A program made the translations under genes and the position numbers. Source: Chloroflexota bacterium (lineage in GTDB: Bacteria; Chloroflexota; Anaerolineae; UBA4142). From it: 22,321 bases of DNA. Positions 1-7,806 of this stretch are shown here, piece by piece. The notes below the pieces were generated by a model that was given only the letters and a program-made list of their open reading frames with translations, was not told where the DNA came from and ran no database searches. Numbering within the stretch: the stretch's first letter is position 1; each line of letters opens with the position of its first letter. Location: contig JAMCRS010000207.1 in assembly GCA_023380675.1 (NCBI GenBank), positions 1 to 22,321 of the forward strand, written 5' to 3'.

Positions 1-1074
1 TTTGTTTCCGTAATCATGCCCATCCGCAACGAGGCGCGCTATATCGCTGCGAGCGTCGAAGCGGTCGCGACGCAGGACTATGCGCGCGATCGACTCGAGA
101 TTCTCGTCGTCGACGGCATGTCCGACGATGGAACTCGGCAGATCGTACTGCAGCTCGCCGCTCGAGACCCGCGCATCCGGCTTTTGGATAATCCGCAGCG
201 GATCGTTCCCACGGCGCTCAACCGGGGTATCCGTCAAGCGCAGGGTCAGGTCATTCTGCGCGTGGACGGGCACGCCGTGATCCGCCAGCACTATATTCGT
301 CGCTGCGTGCAAGACCTCGCCGAGATCGAAGCCGACTGCGTCGGCGGACCGATTCACACGGTGGCTGAAACATGGGTCGCCAAGGGAATCGCTGCAGCGC
401 AAAGCTCTCCCTTCGGCGTCGGCAATGCCGCGTTCCGTTATGCCGACCGGCCGCAGTATGTGGACACGCTCGCGTTCGGAGCCTATCGGCGCCAGGTTTT
501 CGACCAGATTGGTCTCTTTGACGAAGAATTAGTGCGCAATCAAGACGACGAATTCAATCTTCGACTGACCGACGCGGGCGGCAAGATCTGGCTCGATCCC
601 GCGATTGGCTCTGAGTATTACTCGCGCGTAACGCTCCGTGCGCTTTGGTCGCAGTACTTTGGTTACGGGTACTGGAAGGTGCGCGTGATTATCAAGCGCG
701 GACGGCCCGCTTCGCTGCGCCACTTGGTGCCAGCGGCATTTGTCGCCGCGCTTATTGGTTCGGCGGCGTTGGGCCTGCTCGTGCGTTCGGCGGCGCTGGC
801 CGTGAGCGTGGCTGCACTGTATTTGACGTTCACGCTGTGCGCCACCGTGTGGCTCGCCGTGCGGCGGGACTGGCGAGTCGCGCCAGTATTGCCGCTCGCG
901 TTGGGCACGCTGCACCTGGCCTACGGGTTGGGGTTTTTCGCCGGAGGGCTGCGGTTTGGTCTTCACCGCAGTTCATTCGGCCCAAAGCGCCCGGCAAGCA
1001 GTATTGCGCCAATTGATTCCACTTCGGGTGGAGATGGCTTGTCTTCCTGCGCAGGACTGGAGAAAACACGATGA
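1..1074 (+). CDS. Family 2 glycosyltransferase with C-terminal membrane helices, 5' partial
   Basis: The reading frame is open from base 1, and the codons before the first ATG (base 16) encode FVSVI, which continues into MPIRNEA. That is the usual first strand of a GT-A family 2 enzyme, so the true start lies outside the window and ATG 16 is internal. Visible motifs are the nucleotide-binding DG-SDDGT region, a DGH in the DXD position, and QDDEFNLR, which matches the acceptor-side ED motif. The last third has three or four hydrophobic segments, as in ExoA-like succinoglycan glycosyltransferases. It probably transfers a sugar from a nucleotide donor to a lipid-linked glycan at the cytoplasmic membrane face. 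Its stop overlaps the next start as ATGA, so the two are translationally coupled. The donor sugar cannot be read from the sequence. Confidence 0.9.
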   Translation, partial: FVSVIMPIRNEARYIAASVEAVATQDYARDRLEILVVDGMSDDGTRQIVLQLAARDPRIRLLDNPQRIVPTALNRGIRQAQGQVILRVDGHAVIRQHYIRRCVQDLAEIEADCVGGPIHTVAETWVAKGIAAAQSSPFGVGNAAFRYADRPQYVDTLAFGAYRRQVFDQIGLFDEELVRNQDDEFNLRLTDAGGKIWLDPAIGSEYYSRVTLRALWSQYFGYGYWKVRVIIKRGRPASLRHLVPAAFVAALIGSAALGLLVRSAALAVSVAALYLTFTLCATVWLAVRRDWRVAPVLPLALGTLHLAYGLGFFAGGLRFGLHRSSFGPKRPASSIAPIDSTSGGDGLSSCAGLEKTR

Positions 1075-3596
1075 GACGCCTATTTGATATCGTCGCCGCA
1101 CTTTTTGGATTGATACTTCTGTTCCCGCTGTTCCTCATCGTCGCGATCGCAATCAAGCTCGAATCGCGCGGGCCGGCTTTCTATCGAGGAGAGCGATTGG
1201 GAAAGGACGGGGCCAGGTTCAGGATCTATAAATTCCGAACGATGGTCGCCAACGCCGCGCGGCTCGGCGGCGGCCTCACGCATCGTGGCGATCCGAGGGT
1301 CACCCGCTTTGGGCGTGTCCTACGTCGCACCAAGATTGATGAGCTGCCTCAGTTGATCAACGTCTTCAGGGGCGAGATGAGTTTCGTGGGACCCCGTCCG
1401 GAAGACCCGCGATATTTGCCTTACTATTCGCCGCGCTATCGTCAGGTACTGGCAGTCCAGCCCGGCATCACCAGTATCGCGTCGATTCGCTATCGCAACG
1501 AAGAGCAGCTTCTCCCCGCCGACAATTGGGAGAAGGTCTACGTCGGAAGCGTCCTGCCTGCCAAGCTGGATATCGAGCTCAGCTACCTTGCGACCCAGTC
1601 TCCTGGACAGGACCTGCTGATCATGCTCGCAACCGGTTTTGCGCTCCTCAAGGATGAAGCGCATTTTGACCGGCTGACACGTGCGGTCACGCGCTTTGAA
1701 TTGTTTGTGGAACGTTACGCCTCGTGGGTGGTGATCGACACGCCGCTCATCGTCCTGGCGTATGCGCTCGCCCTGGCCGTTCGCTCGATCACCGCCCAGA
1801 TAGACCTGCCGCTCGCATTCGCCGAGGCGCTCGTCGGCGTGGCGCTCTACGTCGTGACCAACCAATTCTTCGGTATCTACCATCGGGTCTGGCGCTACGC
1901 CAGCGGCCAGGAATCGGTCATGCTGTTTGCCTCCGTCACGACGGCAACGCTCGCCATCAGCCTCGTCAATTTGCTGATGCCGACGCGTGCGCTTCCGTTG
2001 GGGGCGATCTGGCTGGGAGGCTTTTTCTCCTTCGTCTTCCTCGCCGCGGTACGCTATCGCCGCAATCTGATTTCCGGCCTGCGCCGCGCGGTCGAAGACT
2101 ACGTCGGCTTTGCGTCGGGCGAAGGCGCGCGCGTTCTCGTCATCGGCGCCAAAGATATCGGACAGATCATGGCGTACCAACTGCAGAACCATTTGCGCAC
2201 CTACCAGGTCGTTGCATTTGTGGACGACGATCGGCAGACGCACGGCATGCGCATCCACAACATCCCGGTCTTTGGTGGACGCGACCGGATTCCGGAGCTG
2301 GTCGCGCGTCTCCACGTGGACTTGATCCTCGTCGCGATCCCGCTGTCGAAAGCGGACGGACCGCGCGAGCTGCTGAAGCTGTGCCGGTCCACCCAGGCCC
2401 AAATCAAGGTCATACCCAGCCTCGGCGACTTGCTGACGCAGAATGGTCACGTGCCAAACTGGGTCGACATCGACGACGAAGAACTGCTGGAGCGCGCGTC
2501 CTATCGTGTCGACGAGGAAAGCTGCCGGCAGCTGTTGACGGACCGCGTGGTGATGGTGACCGGCGCCGCCGGCTCGGTCGGGAGTGAATTGTGCCGACAG
2601 ATCGCCGGCTATCGTCCCAGTCGGCTGGTGATGGTGGACATCAACGAAAGTGGACTGCACGACCTGTACGTGGAGCTTCAGGGGCTCACCCCGGCGCCGA
2701 ACGCCGCGCTGGTGCTGGGCGACATCAGCAGCCACCACCGCATGCACGAGGTGTTCGAGCAGACCCGGCCGCAGATTGTCTTTCACGCTGCCGCGTATAA
2801 GCACGTGCCGATCCTGGAAGAATATCCGGGTGAAGCGGTGCGCGTGAACGTCTTAGGAACGCGGATCTTGCACCAGCTCGCCGAGCAGTTCGCTGTCGAG
2901 CGCTTTATCCTCATATCGAGCGACAAGGCGGTCAACCCGACCAACGTCCTCGGAATGTCCAAGCGTTTCGGCGAGTTGATCGTCACCGCCGAGTCCAATC
3001 GCGCGTTGCGATCGACCGCCGTGCGTTTCGGCAACGTGCTGGGCAGCCGGGGCAGCGTTATCCCGACGTTCTCCAGGCAGATCGATATGGGCGGGCCAAT
3101 AACTCTGACGCACGCGGATATGACCCGCTATTTCTTGAGTATCGCGGAGGCGGTCAGTCTCGTCATCCAGGCGGCTGCGATCACGCAGGGGGGTGACATC
3201 TACGTGCTCGACATGGGGCTCCCGATGTCGATCGCAGATCTGGCGCACCGAATGATTCGCGCTCGCGGGCTGCGGCCCGGTCAGGACATTGCGATCGAGT
3301 ACGTCGGCCCTCGCCCCGGCGAGAAAATGTCCGAAGAGCTGGTTGCTTGCGGGGAGAAGCAGGTCGCTACCGATCATCCTTCGATTCTCCGCATTGTGAG
3401 TCCGACGTCGATCGATCCGGCGGAACTGACGCGCCACATCGACGACTTGGTGCACGCGGCAGGAAACGGGACGACGCCACAGGCTTTGGCCTTGGATATC
3501 CGACAGAGCCTCCAGGCCTTGGAAACGTCCGACGAGATGGCAGTCCCTTCTCCCGCGAGGCAACTGGTTGATGCGAAATCTAGTGGAGAGAATTAG
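1071..3596 (+). CDS. Fused phosphoglycosyl transferase (Bac_transf) and CapD/WbpM-type nucleotide-sugar dehydratase
   Basis: This 841-residue protein joins two enzymes that are usually separate. Residues 1-200 are a monotopic sugar-phosphate transferase of the PglC/WbaP family: an N-terminal membrane helix, KFRTM (54-58), the catalytic Asp-Glu pair D90-E91 in KIDELPQ, and SFVGPRP. Residues 215-340 hold four hydrophobic segments, 352-425 a first Rossmann domain (VLVIGAKDIG), and 490-800 a second with the nucleotide motif GAAGSVG (498-504), AAAYKHVP (573-580) and SSDK (616-619). This C-terminal part matches membrane 4,6-dehydratases such as CapD, WbpM and PglF. The usual YxxxK catalytic Tyr position is L627 (LGMSK). 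By inference, one chain makes a keto-deoxy UDP-sugar and loads a sugar phosphate onto undecaprenyl phosphate to start the glycan. The start ATG overlaps the previous stop by 4 bp. Confidence 0.93.
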   Translation: MRRLFDIVAALFGLILLFPLFLIVAIAIKLESRGPAFYRGERLGKDGARFRIYKFRTMVANAARLGGGLTHRGDPRVTRFGRVLRRTKIDELPQLINVFRGEMSFVGPRPEDPRYLPYYSPRYRQVLAVQPGITSIASIRYRNEEQLLPADNWEKVYVGSVLPAKLDIELSYLATQSPGQDLLIMLATGFALLKDEAHFDRLTRAVTRFELFVERYASWVVIDTPLIVLAYALALAVRSITAQIDLPLAFAEALVGVALYVVTNQFFGIYHRVWRYASGQESVMLFASVTTATLAISLVNLLMPTRALPLGAIWLGGFFSFVFLAAVRYRRNLISGLRRAVEDYVGFASGEGARVLVIGAKDIGQIMAYQLQNHLRTYQVVAFVDDDRQTHGMRIHNIPVFGGRDRIPELVARLHVDLILVAIPLSKADGPRELLKLCRSTQAQIKVIPSLGDLLTQNGHVPNWVDIDDEELLERASYRVDEESCRQLLTDRVVMVTGAAGSVGSELCRQIAGYRPSRLVMVDINESGLHDLYVELQGLTPAPNAALVLGDISSHHRMHEVFEQTRPQIVFHAAAYKHVPILEEYPGEAVRVNVLGTRILHQLAEQFAVERFILISSDKAVNPTNVLGMSKRFGELIVTAESNRALRSTAVRFGNVLGSRGSVIPTFSRQIDMGGPITLTHADMTRYFLSIAEAVSLVIQAAAITQGGDIYVLDMGLPMSIADLAHRMIRARGLRPGQDIAIEYVGPRPGEKMSEELVACGEKQVATDHPSILRIVSPTSIDPAELTRHIDDLVHAAGNGTTPQALALDIRQSLQALETSDEMAVPSPARQLVDAKSSGEN

Positions 3597-4842
3597 CGTT
3601 GTGAGCGACGGAGCGTCAAGCGTGCCGGGCCGGTTGCGAACGGACCGGTCTGGCGACCGTCCGTTCAACGCCAGCACGGAAGAGGTCTTGCGTTTATGCC
3701 TTCGTGGCAATTGGGATCCGGCGGCCCTGGATAGAGTACGTGCGCTGGCGGCGGACGACGGCGTAGACTGGGTCGCCTTTCGCCAACTTGCCGCGGACGA
3801 GTGGGTGATTCCACTTGTTTTCCAGGCGGTGCGGGGCGCCGGTATCGTCCCTCCGCCCGTCGAAGAGGAATTCGGCCGCGCGTACTTCGCGGCCGCGGCG
3901 CGCAACGCGCTCCTGCTGAGCGCGCTCCAAGACGTGCTCGCGCGACTCGACGCCGTGGGTGTGCAGACGCTCCTGCTCAAAGGCGCTGCACTGATCGGGA
4001 CGGTATATCCCAACGCGGCCCAGCGGCCGATGGAAGACCTTGATCTATTGGTCCATCGTTTAGACCTGCCGGCGGCGCTGAACGCGCTCGGGGCTCTCGG
4101 ATTCGTCGACCAGCGGACCGGACAGCCGGCGCACGTCGAGGCGCGCTACGAGAATGAAGTCGAGTTGTTCAAGCCGGGTCCGTTCGATATCGCCGTCGAT
4201 CTGCATTGGAATTGGGTCGATTCGCCGTACGCTCCGCACAAGGAGATCGTCGATTGGCTGTGGGAGAAAGCGCTCCCGGCCGCGAGCGGCAATCCAACAC
4301 TCGTGCTCTGTCCCGAGGCTCTCCTCCTGCATCTTTGCGTCCATTTTTTGATCGACAAAAACCGGCGGCGATCGCTTCGGTTGCACGATATCGGTCAGTT
4401 GCTCCGGCGATATCGGCAAGAGCTGGACTGGAATCTGGTCCTGACACAGGCGCGGCGGTTCGATCTAGTGCTGCCGCTGCGTAATGTCTTGTCTCAGGCA
4501 GAGGAAGAGCTGGAGCTTGGCGTTCCAGCCGTCGTGCAGGAGCAGTTGGATCGATTAGCGCCGTCGCCGGCCGAAAAGAGCTACTTCGCCTGGCTCGCCG
4601 GATCCGAGCCGCACGAGTACCAAGTTTACTCCGCCAATCTCGCGAGCCGCCGGGGATGGCGCGCTCGGGGTCGGTACGTCTGGCAAGAACTGTTTCCTCC
4701 GCCTCAATACTTGATGAAGCTATACCGCCTCCGCTGCACGGCCCTCGTCCCTATGCTGTACCCTTATCGTTGGTTCAGGGGGCTCGCGCATGCTGCAGAC
4801 ATGACGATCCATCATGGGTCAAACCACGCATTCGACAATTGA
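3571..4842 (+). CDS. NTP_transf_5-type nucleotidyltransferase-fold protein of the polysaccharide locus
   Basis: A 423-residue soluble protein with the pattern of the uncharacterised nucleotidyltransferase family PF14907. LLLKGAAL sits at 134-141, the metal-binding pair D156/D158 is in MEDLDLLV, and a third acidic residue D210 precedes LHW, as expected for a polymerase-beta-like fold. Members occur in exopolysaccharide loci and in some lasso-peptide clusters, and most have no proven substrate. ATG 3571 has GAGG ten bases upstream and overlaps the fusion gene by 26 bp. TTG 3568 and GTG 3601 (five bases after the preceding stop) are alternatives; the conserved part begins near residue 35, so all three are compatible. 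The next gene overlaps its 3' end. A role in modifying the glycan or a carrier is inference only. Confidence 0.82.
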   Translation: MRNLVERISVVSDGASSVPGRLRTDRSGDRPFNASTEEVLRLCLRGNWDPAALDRVRALAADDGVDWVAFRQLAADEWVIPLVFQAVRGAGIVPPPVEEEFGRAYFAAAARNALLLSALQDVLARLDAVGVQTLLLKGAALIGTVYPNAAQRPMEDLDLLVHRLDLPAALNALGALGFVDQRTGQPAHVEARYENEVELFKPGPFDIAVDLHWNWVDSPYAPHKEIVDWLWEKALPAASGNPTLVLCPEALLLHLCVHFLIDKNRRRSLRLHDIGQLLRRYRQELDWNLVLTQARRFDLVLPLRNVLSQAEEELELGVPAVVQEQLDRLAPSPAEKSYFAWLAGSEPHEYQVYSANLASRRGWRARGRYVWQELFPPPQYLMKLYRLRCTALVPMLYPYRWFRGLAHAADMTIHHGSNHAFDN

Positions 4843-6079
4843 GATGGAACGCCCCCGCGGCCAAAGCTGGATCAAGCGGGCGGCGCGGGCGGTTTCGGAA
4901 CATTCCATCTTGGTCGTGGTGCCGGTCGCGTTCCTGCTGCTCTTCCCTTCAAGCTGGATGGGGGTTGGATTCGCGGCGGCGCTTGTACCGTACGCGACGC
5001 GCTGGATAGCCTGTTCGAGTCCCGTGCCGGTCACGAAGGTCAATCTGCCCCTGTTGGCCCTCCTGTTGATGACGGCGGTCGGGCTGGTTTACTCGAGCGC
5101 GTCGGACCTCGCGCTCCTCACAGTGGGCGAGGTCGTGGCCAGCGTGACCGTGTTCTACGCGCTCGTGGACCGAATTCGCAAGGTCGACGACCTTTGGCGG
5201 GTGTGCGCCGGCATCGCCATACTCGGCATTCTGCTCGCACTGGTCGCGCCGTTCACCGTCGAGTGGAGCGGCGCCAAGCTCTTCGGGCTGTCCGCGTTCT
5301 ACGATCAGGTCTGGCCGCGGCTGCCCAAGGCCACGAACGCGAATATCCTGGCCGGCGCGCTCGCTCCGATCGTGCCGCTCGCGTTGGCGCTGGCGATGAA
5401 GGGAGAGCGCCGCTGGCGTATCCTGGGCGCCGTAGCGCTCGCGCCGCTCGGGCTCATCCTGGTACTCCTACAGTCCAGAGGGGCGTTGTTCGCCCTCGCC
5501 GTCGGATTGGCCGTTTGGGCGACGCTTTATCGCAAGTGGGTTCTGCCGATCATCCCCATCGCGCTTCTCGGCGTCCTCGCCTTCAACCAGAGAGTGGGCG
5601 GGCCGCCGCCGGCCCAGCTCTTCTACGGCAAGATCGGCACGGTGACGGGCGGGACCCTGTTTGAACGGCAGGATATGTGGAGGCAGTCTCTCGAACTGAT
5701 CGCCCAGTCGCCGGTCCTGGGGATCGGCCTGGGGGCGTATCCGCGCGTCGCTCCCTACGCTCCGCCGTACTCGCCGGCGCATCCGGGGATGGTCGAGAAC
5801 CACACCCACGATCTCTTTCTCCAGGTGGCGCTGGATACGGGCGTCGTCGGGCTCGCCGGATTCATCGCCATTCTCGCGCTGTCGATCTACGCAGCGTGGC
5901 GCGCCTTCCGGCAAAAGGTCGAGACTCATCTCGCCATCGGCCTTTTGGCGTCGTTCGTCGTTGTCGTCATTCACGGGTTGGGTGACACCGCCATGTGGGG
6001 GAGCGCCAAGTCGAGCGTCGTCCTTTGGATGCTTTTCGCTTTGGCGACTCGCCTAGACAAAGTCAAGGAGTTGGTATAG
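4814..6079 (+). CDS. O-antigen ligase / Wzy-like polysaccharide polymerase membrane protein
   Basis: A 421-residue multi-pass membrane protein. The long loop near the C-terminus carries the O-antigen ligase/polymerase signature (PF04932): an Arg-Gln-Asp-Met-Trp segment, SPVLGIGLGAYP, then ENHTHDLFLQ with H330 and H332, followed by a Gly-rich helix. Such proteins polymerise or transfer lipid-linked glycan on the outer face of the membrane. In a locus with Wzz-like and phosphoglycosyl transferase genes, a Wzy-type polymerase is the likeliest role, though ligase and polymerase cannot be separated by sequence alone. ATG 4814 overlaps the previous gene by 29 bp; ATG 4844, two bases after that stop, is an equally plausible start. 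Its TAG stop overlaps the -10 element of the next promoter. Confidence 0.88.
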   Translation: MGQTTHSTIEMERPRGQSWIKRAARAVSEHSILVVVPVAFLLLFPSSWMGVGFAAALVPYATRWIACSSPVPVTKVNLPLLALLLMTAVGLVYSSASDLALLTVGEVVASVTVFYALVDRIRKVDDLWRVCAGIAILGILLALVAPFTVEWSGAKLFGLSAFYDQVWPRLPKATNANILAGALAPIVPLALALAMKGERRWRILGAVALAPLGLILVLLQSRGALFALAVGLAVWATLYRKWVLPIIPIALLGVLAFNQRVGGPPPAQLFYGKIGTVTGGTLFERQDMWRQSLELIAQSPVLGIGLGAYPRVAPYAPPYSPAHPGMVENHTHDLFLQVALDTGVVGLAGFIAILALSIYAAWRAFRQKVETHLAIGLLASFVVVVIHGLGDTAMWGSAKSSVVLWMLFALATRLDKVKELV

Positions 6080-6082
6080 AAT
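6054..6082 (+). promoter_or_regulatory. Sigma70-like promoter of the BY-kinase gene
   Basis: TAGACA at 6054-6059 (five of six bases of the -35 consensus) is followed by a 17-bp spacer and TAGAAT at 6077-6082 (five of six of the -10 consensus). It overlaps the 3' end of the O-antigen ligase gene and would start transcription near 6089, inside the adjacent palindrome. It was found by eye; no start site has been mapped. Confidence 0.55.
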
Positions 6083-6100
6083 AGTACCAAGGTACTATTC
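6079..6100. promoter_or_regulatory. Perfect 10-bp inverted repeat, probable operator
   Basis: GAATAGTACC and its exact reverse complement GGTACTATTC are separated by AA. The repeat starts inside the -10 element and covers the expected transcription start, which is where a repressor would bind. The inner 18 bases (6081-6098) match the palindrome at 15739-15756 at 16 of 18 positions. It lies 40 bp before the BY-kinase start codon. A 2-base loop with no T tract argues against a terminator. Confidence 0.65.
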
Positions 6101-6140
6101 AGCCAGCCGATTGCGATTTCTGTGTTCTTTGAGGTAGAAA

Positions 6141-7769
6141 GTGGAACTAAGACAGTATTTGGGTATCCTGCGCAAATGGGCATGGCTCATCGTATTAACC
6201 ACCGCAATCGCTGCGGGATCGAGTTACTTTTACAGCCGGGGGATTCCGCGAACCTATCGAGCGGAGACCACCCTGTTGGTCGGTCAGGCTCTCAAGAATT
6301 CGCTTCCGAGCGCTTCAGATCCCTACTATCAACCAGACACCAGCAGCTACGCGCAAGCCTATGCGCTGTTGGCAACTCAGCCGCAGATCCTTCAGGCGAC
6401 GGCGGACGCCATCCAGTGGCCGGGACAATGGCAGGATCTATACTACAAGGTTTCGGCGTCTTCGGCGCAGGGAAGTCAGCTGCTGAGGATCAGCGTCAGC
6501 GACAACGATCCGAAGGTGGCCAAGACGATCGCCGACGAGATCACGCACCAGTTGATCCTGCAGGGACCGATCAGCGAGCAGCAAAAGCAGGCAGAGGACC
6601 AGCGCGCTTTTGTGACGACGCAGCTGACACAACTCAAGCTGCAGATCGAAACGAACCAAAAGACTCTCACCAATCTCACCAACCAGGCGGCGTTGGAAAC
6701 CAACGCTACAAAGCTGAACGACCTGAACACGCGTATCTCGGCTCTGCAAGCCAAGATCGACAGTTGGCAGACGAACTACGCGAACCTTTCCACGGTCTTG
6801 AATAATTCGTCGTCTCTCTTTTTGACCGTGCTGGCGGCGGCACAGGAGCCGACGGCGCCGGTGAGTCCCAACGTCACGCAGAACATCCTCTTCGCCGCGA
6901 TCGCCGGCTTGGTGATCTCCGGTGCCGCGATTTTGCTGCTGGAATATCTCGACGACACGGTCAAAGATGCAGACGATGCGCAGCGGGTCGTCAAGTTCCC
7001 TGCGATCGGCGCCATCACGCGCATCGCGAACGTGCAAGACCTGTCCGACAGCCTCATCACGGTCAAACATCCGCGGTCGCCGATCGCGGAAGCTTACCGG
7101 GTGCTGCGCACGAATCTTCGCTTCACCGGCATCGAAAATCCGTCCGGCGCGCTGCTCGTCACGAGCGCGGGACCGGGTGAAGGAAAAACGACGACGGCGG
7201 CCAATCTCGCCGTCACGCTGGCGCAGGCCGGCCGGCGGGTCATCCTCCTCGATACCGACCTGCGCCGCCCCACCATTCACAAGATCTTTGGCCTATCGAA
7301 CGATATCGGCTTGAGCAGTCTCTTTCTGGGCGACGCGCCGTCGCTCGAAGGAGTTCTTCAACCGACCGCGATCGAAGGACTGAACGTGATCACGAGCGGG
7401 CCGATTCCGCCAAACCCGGCCGAGGTGCTCGACTCAAAACAGATGAATTCGATCCTCGAAAGCCTGCGCGCTCAGGCGGATATGCTGATTCTGGACTCGC
7501 CGCCGGTGCTAGCCGTAGCCGACGCCAGTATTCTAGGCTCACGCTGCTCGGGCGCGGTCTTGGTCATCGATTCGGGGCGGACGCGCAGCGACGTTTGCCG
7601 TCGTGCCGTCGAAACGCTGAACAAGACCAACGTCAAGGTCTACGGCGTCGTACTCAATCGATTGGCGCAGCGCCGGGCGGCCGGATACTATTATTACTAT
7701 TACTATTCGTATGATGGGAAGACGACGCGTCAAAACGGCCGTCGCAACGGCCGTGAGGTTGCAGCCTAG
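6141..7769 (+). CDS. Wzz-type chain-length regulator fused to tyrosine autokinase (BY-kinase, Wzc-like)
   Basis: This 542-residue protein controls polysaccharide chain length and export from the cytoplasmic membrane. Residues 1-10 match the Wzz start (ELRQYLGIL), with membrane helices at about 14-32 and 248-268. The second helix follows the Pro-rich EPTAPVSPN motif, and the external part between them is helical and probably coiled coil. The cytosolic BY-kinase carries Walker A GPGEGKTTT (344-352), Walker A' LLDTDLRRP (D371, D373) and Walker B LILDSPP. The C-terminal tail has seven consecutive Tyr (516-522), then Ser-Tyr, the usual autophosphorylation cluster. Translation starts at GTG 6141 with GAGG six bases upstream. 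An alternate-frame open stretch here is a shadow. Fused kinases are typical of Gram-negative Wzc, but are also common in Chloroflexota and Actinobacteria. Confidence 0.95.
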   Translation: MELRQYLGILRKWAWLIVLTTAIAAGSSYFYSRGIPRTYRAETTLLVGQALKNSLPSASDPYYQPDTSSYAQAYALLATQPQILQATADAIQWPGQWQDLYYKVSASSAQGSQLLRISVSDNDPKVAKTIADEITHQLILQGPISEQQKQAEDQRAFVTTQLTQLKLQIETNQKTLTNLTNQAALETNATKLNDLNTRISALQAKIDSWQTNYANLSTVLNNSSSLFLTVLAAAQEPTAPVSPNVTQNILFAAIAGLVISGAAILLLEYLDDTVKDADDAQRVVKFPAIGAITRIANVQDLSDSLITVKHPRSPIAEAYRVLRTNLRFTGIENPSGALLVTSAGPGEGKTTTAANLAVTLAQAGRRVILLDTDLRRPTIHKIFGLSNDIGLSSLFLGDAPSLEGVLQPTAIEGLNVITSGPIPPNPAEVLDSKQMNSILESLRAQADMLILDSPPVLAVADASILGSRCSGAVLVIDSGRTRSDVCRRAVETLNKTNVKVYGVVLNRLAQRRAAGYYYYYYYSYDGKTTRQNGRRNGREVAA

Positions 7770-7806
7770 ATCGGAGGGGCATTTCTTCTCGACAGAATCG
7801 GAGTGA

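Noticed and set aside
1320..2804. 494-codon open frame on the minus strand opposite the dehydratase fusion
   Set aside because: The translation is rich in Arg, His, Asp and Gln with no domain pattern. It mirrors the codon bias of a well-supported + strand gene.
6122..6805. 227-codon frame overlapping the start of the BY-kinase gene in another frame
   Set aside because: The product is low in hydrophobic structure and unlike any family, while the GTG 6141 frame is a clear Wzz/BY-kinase.
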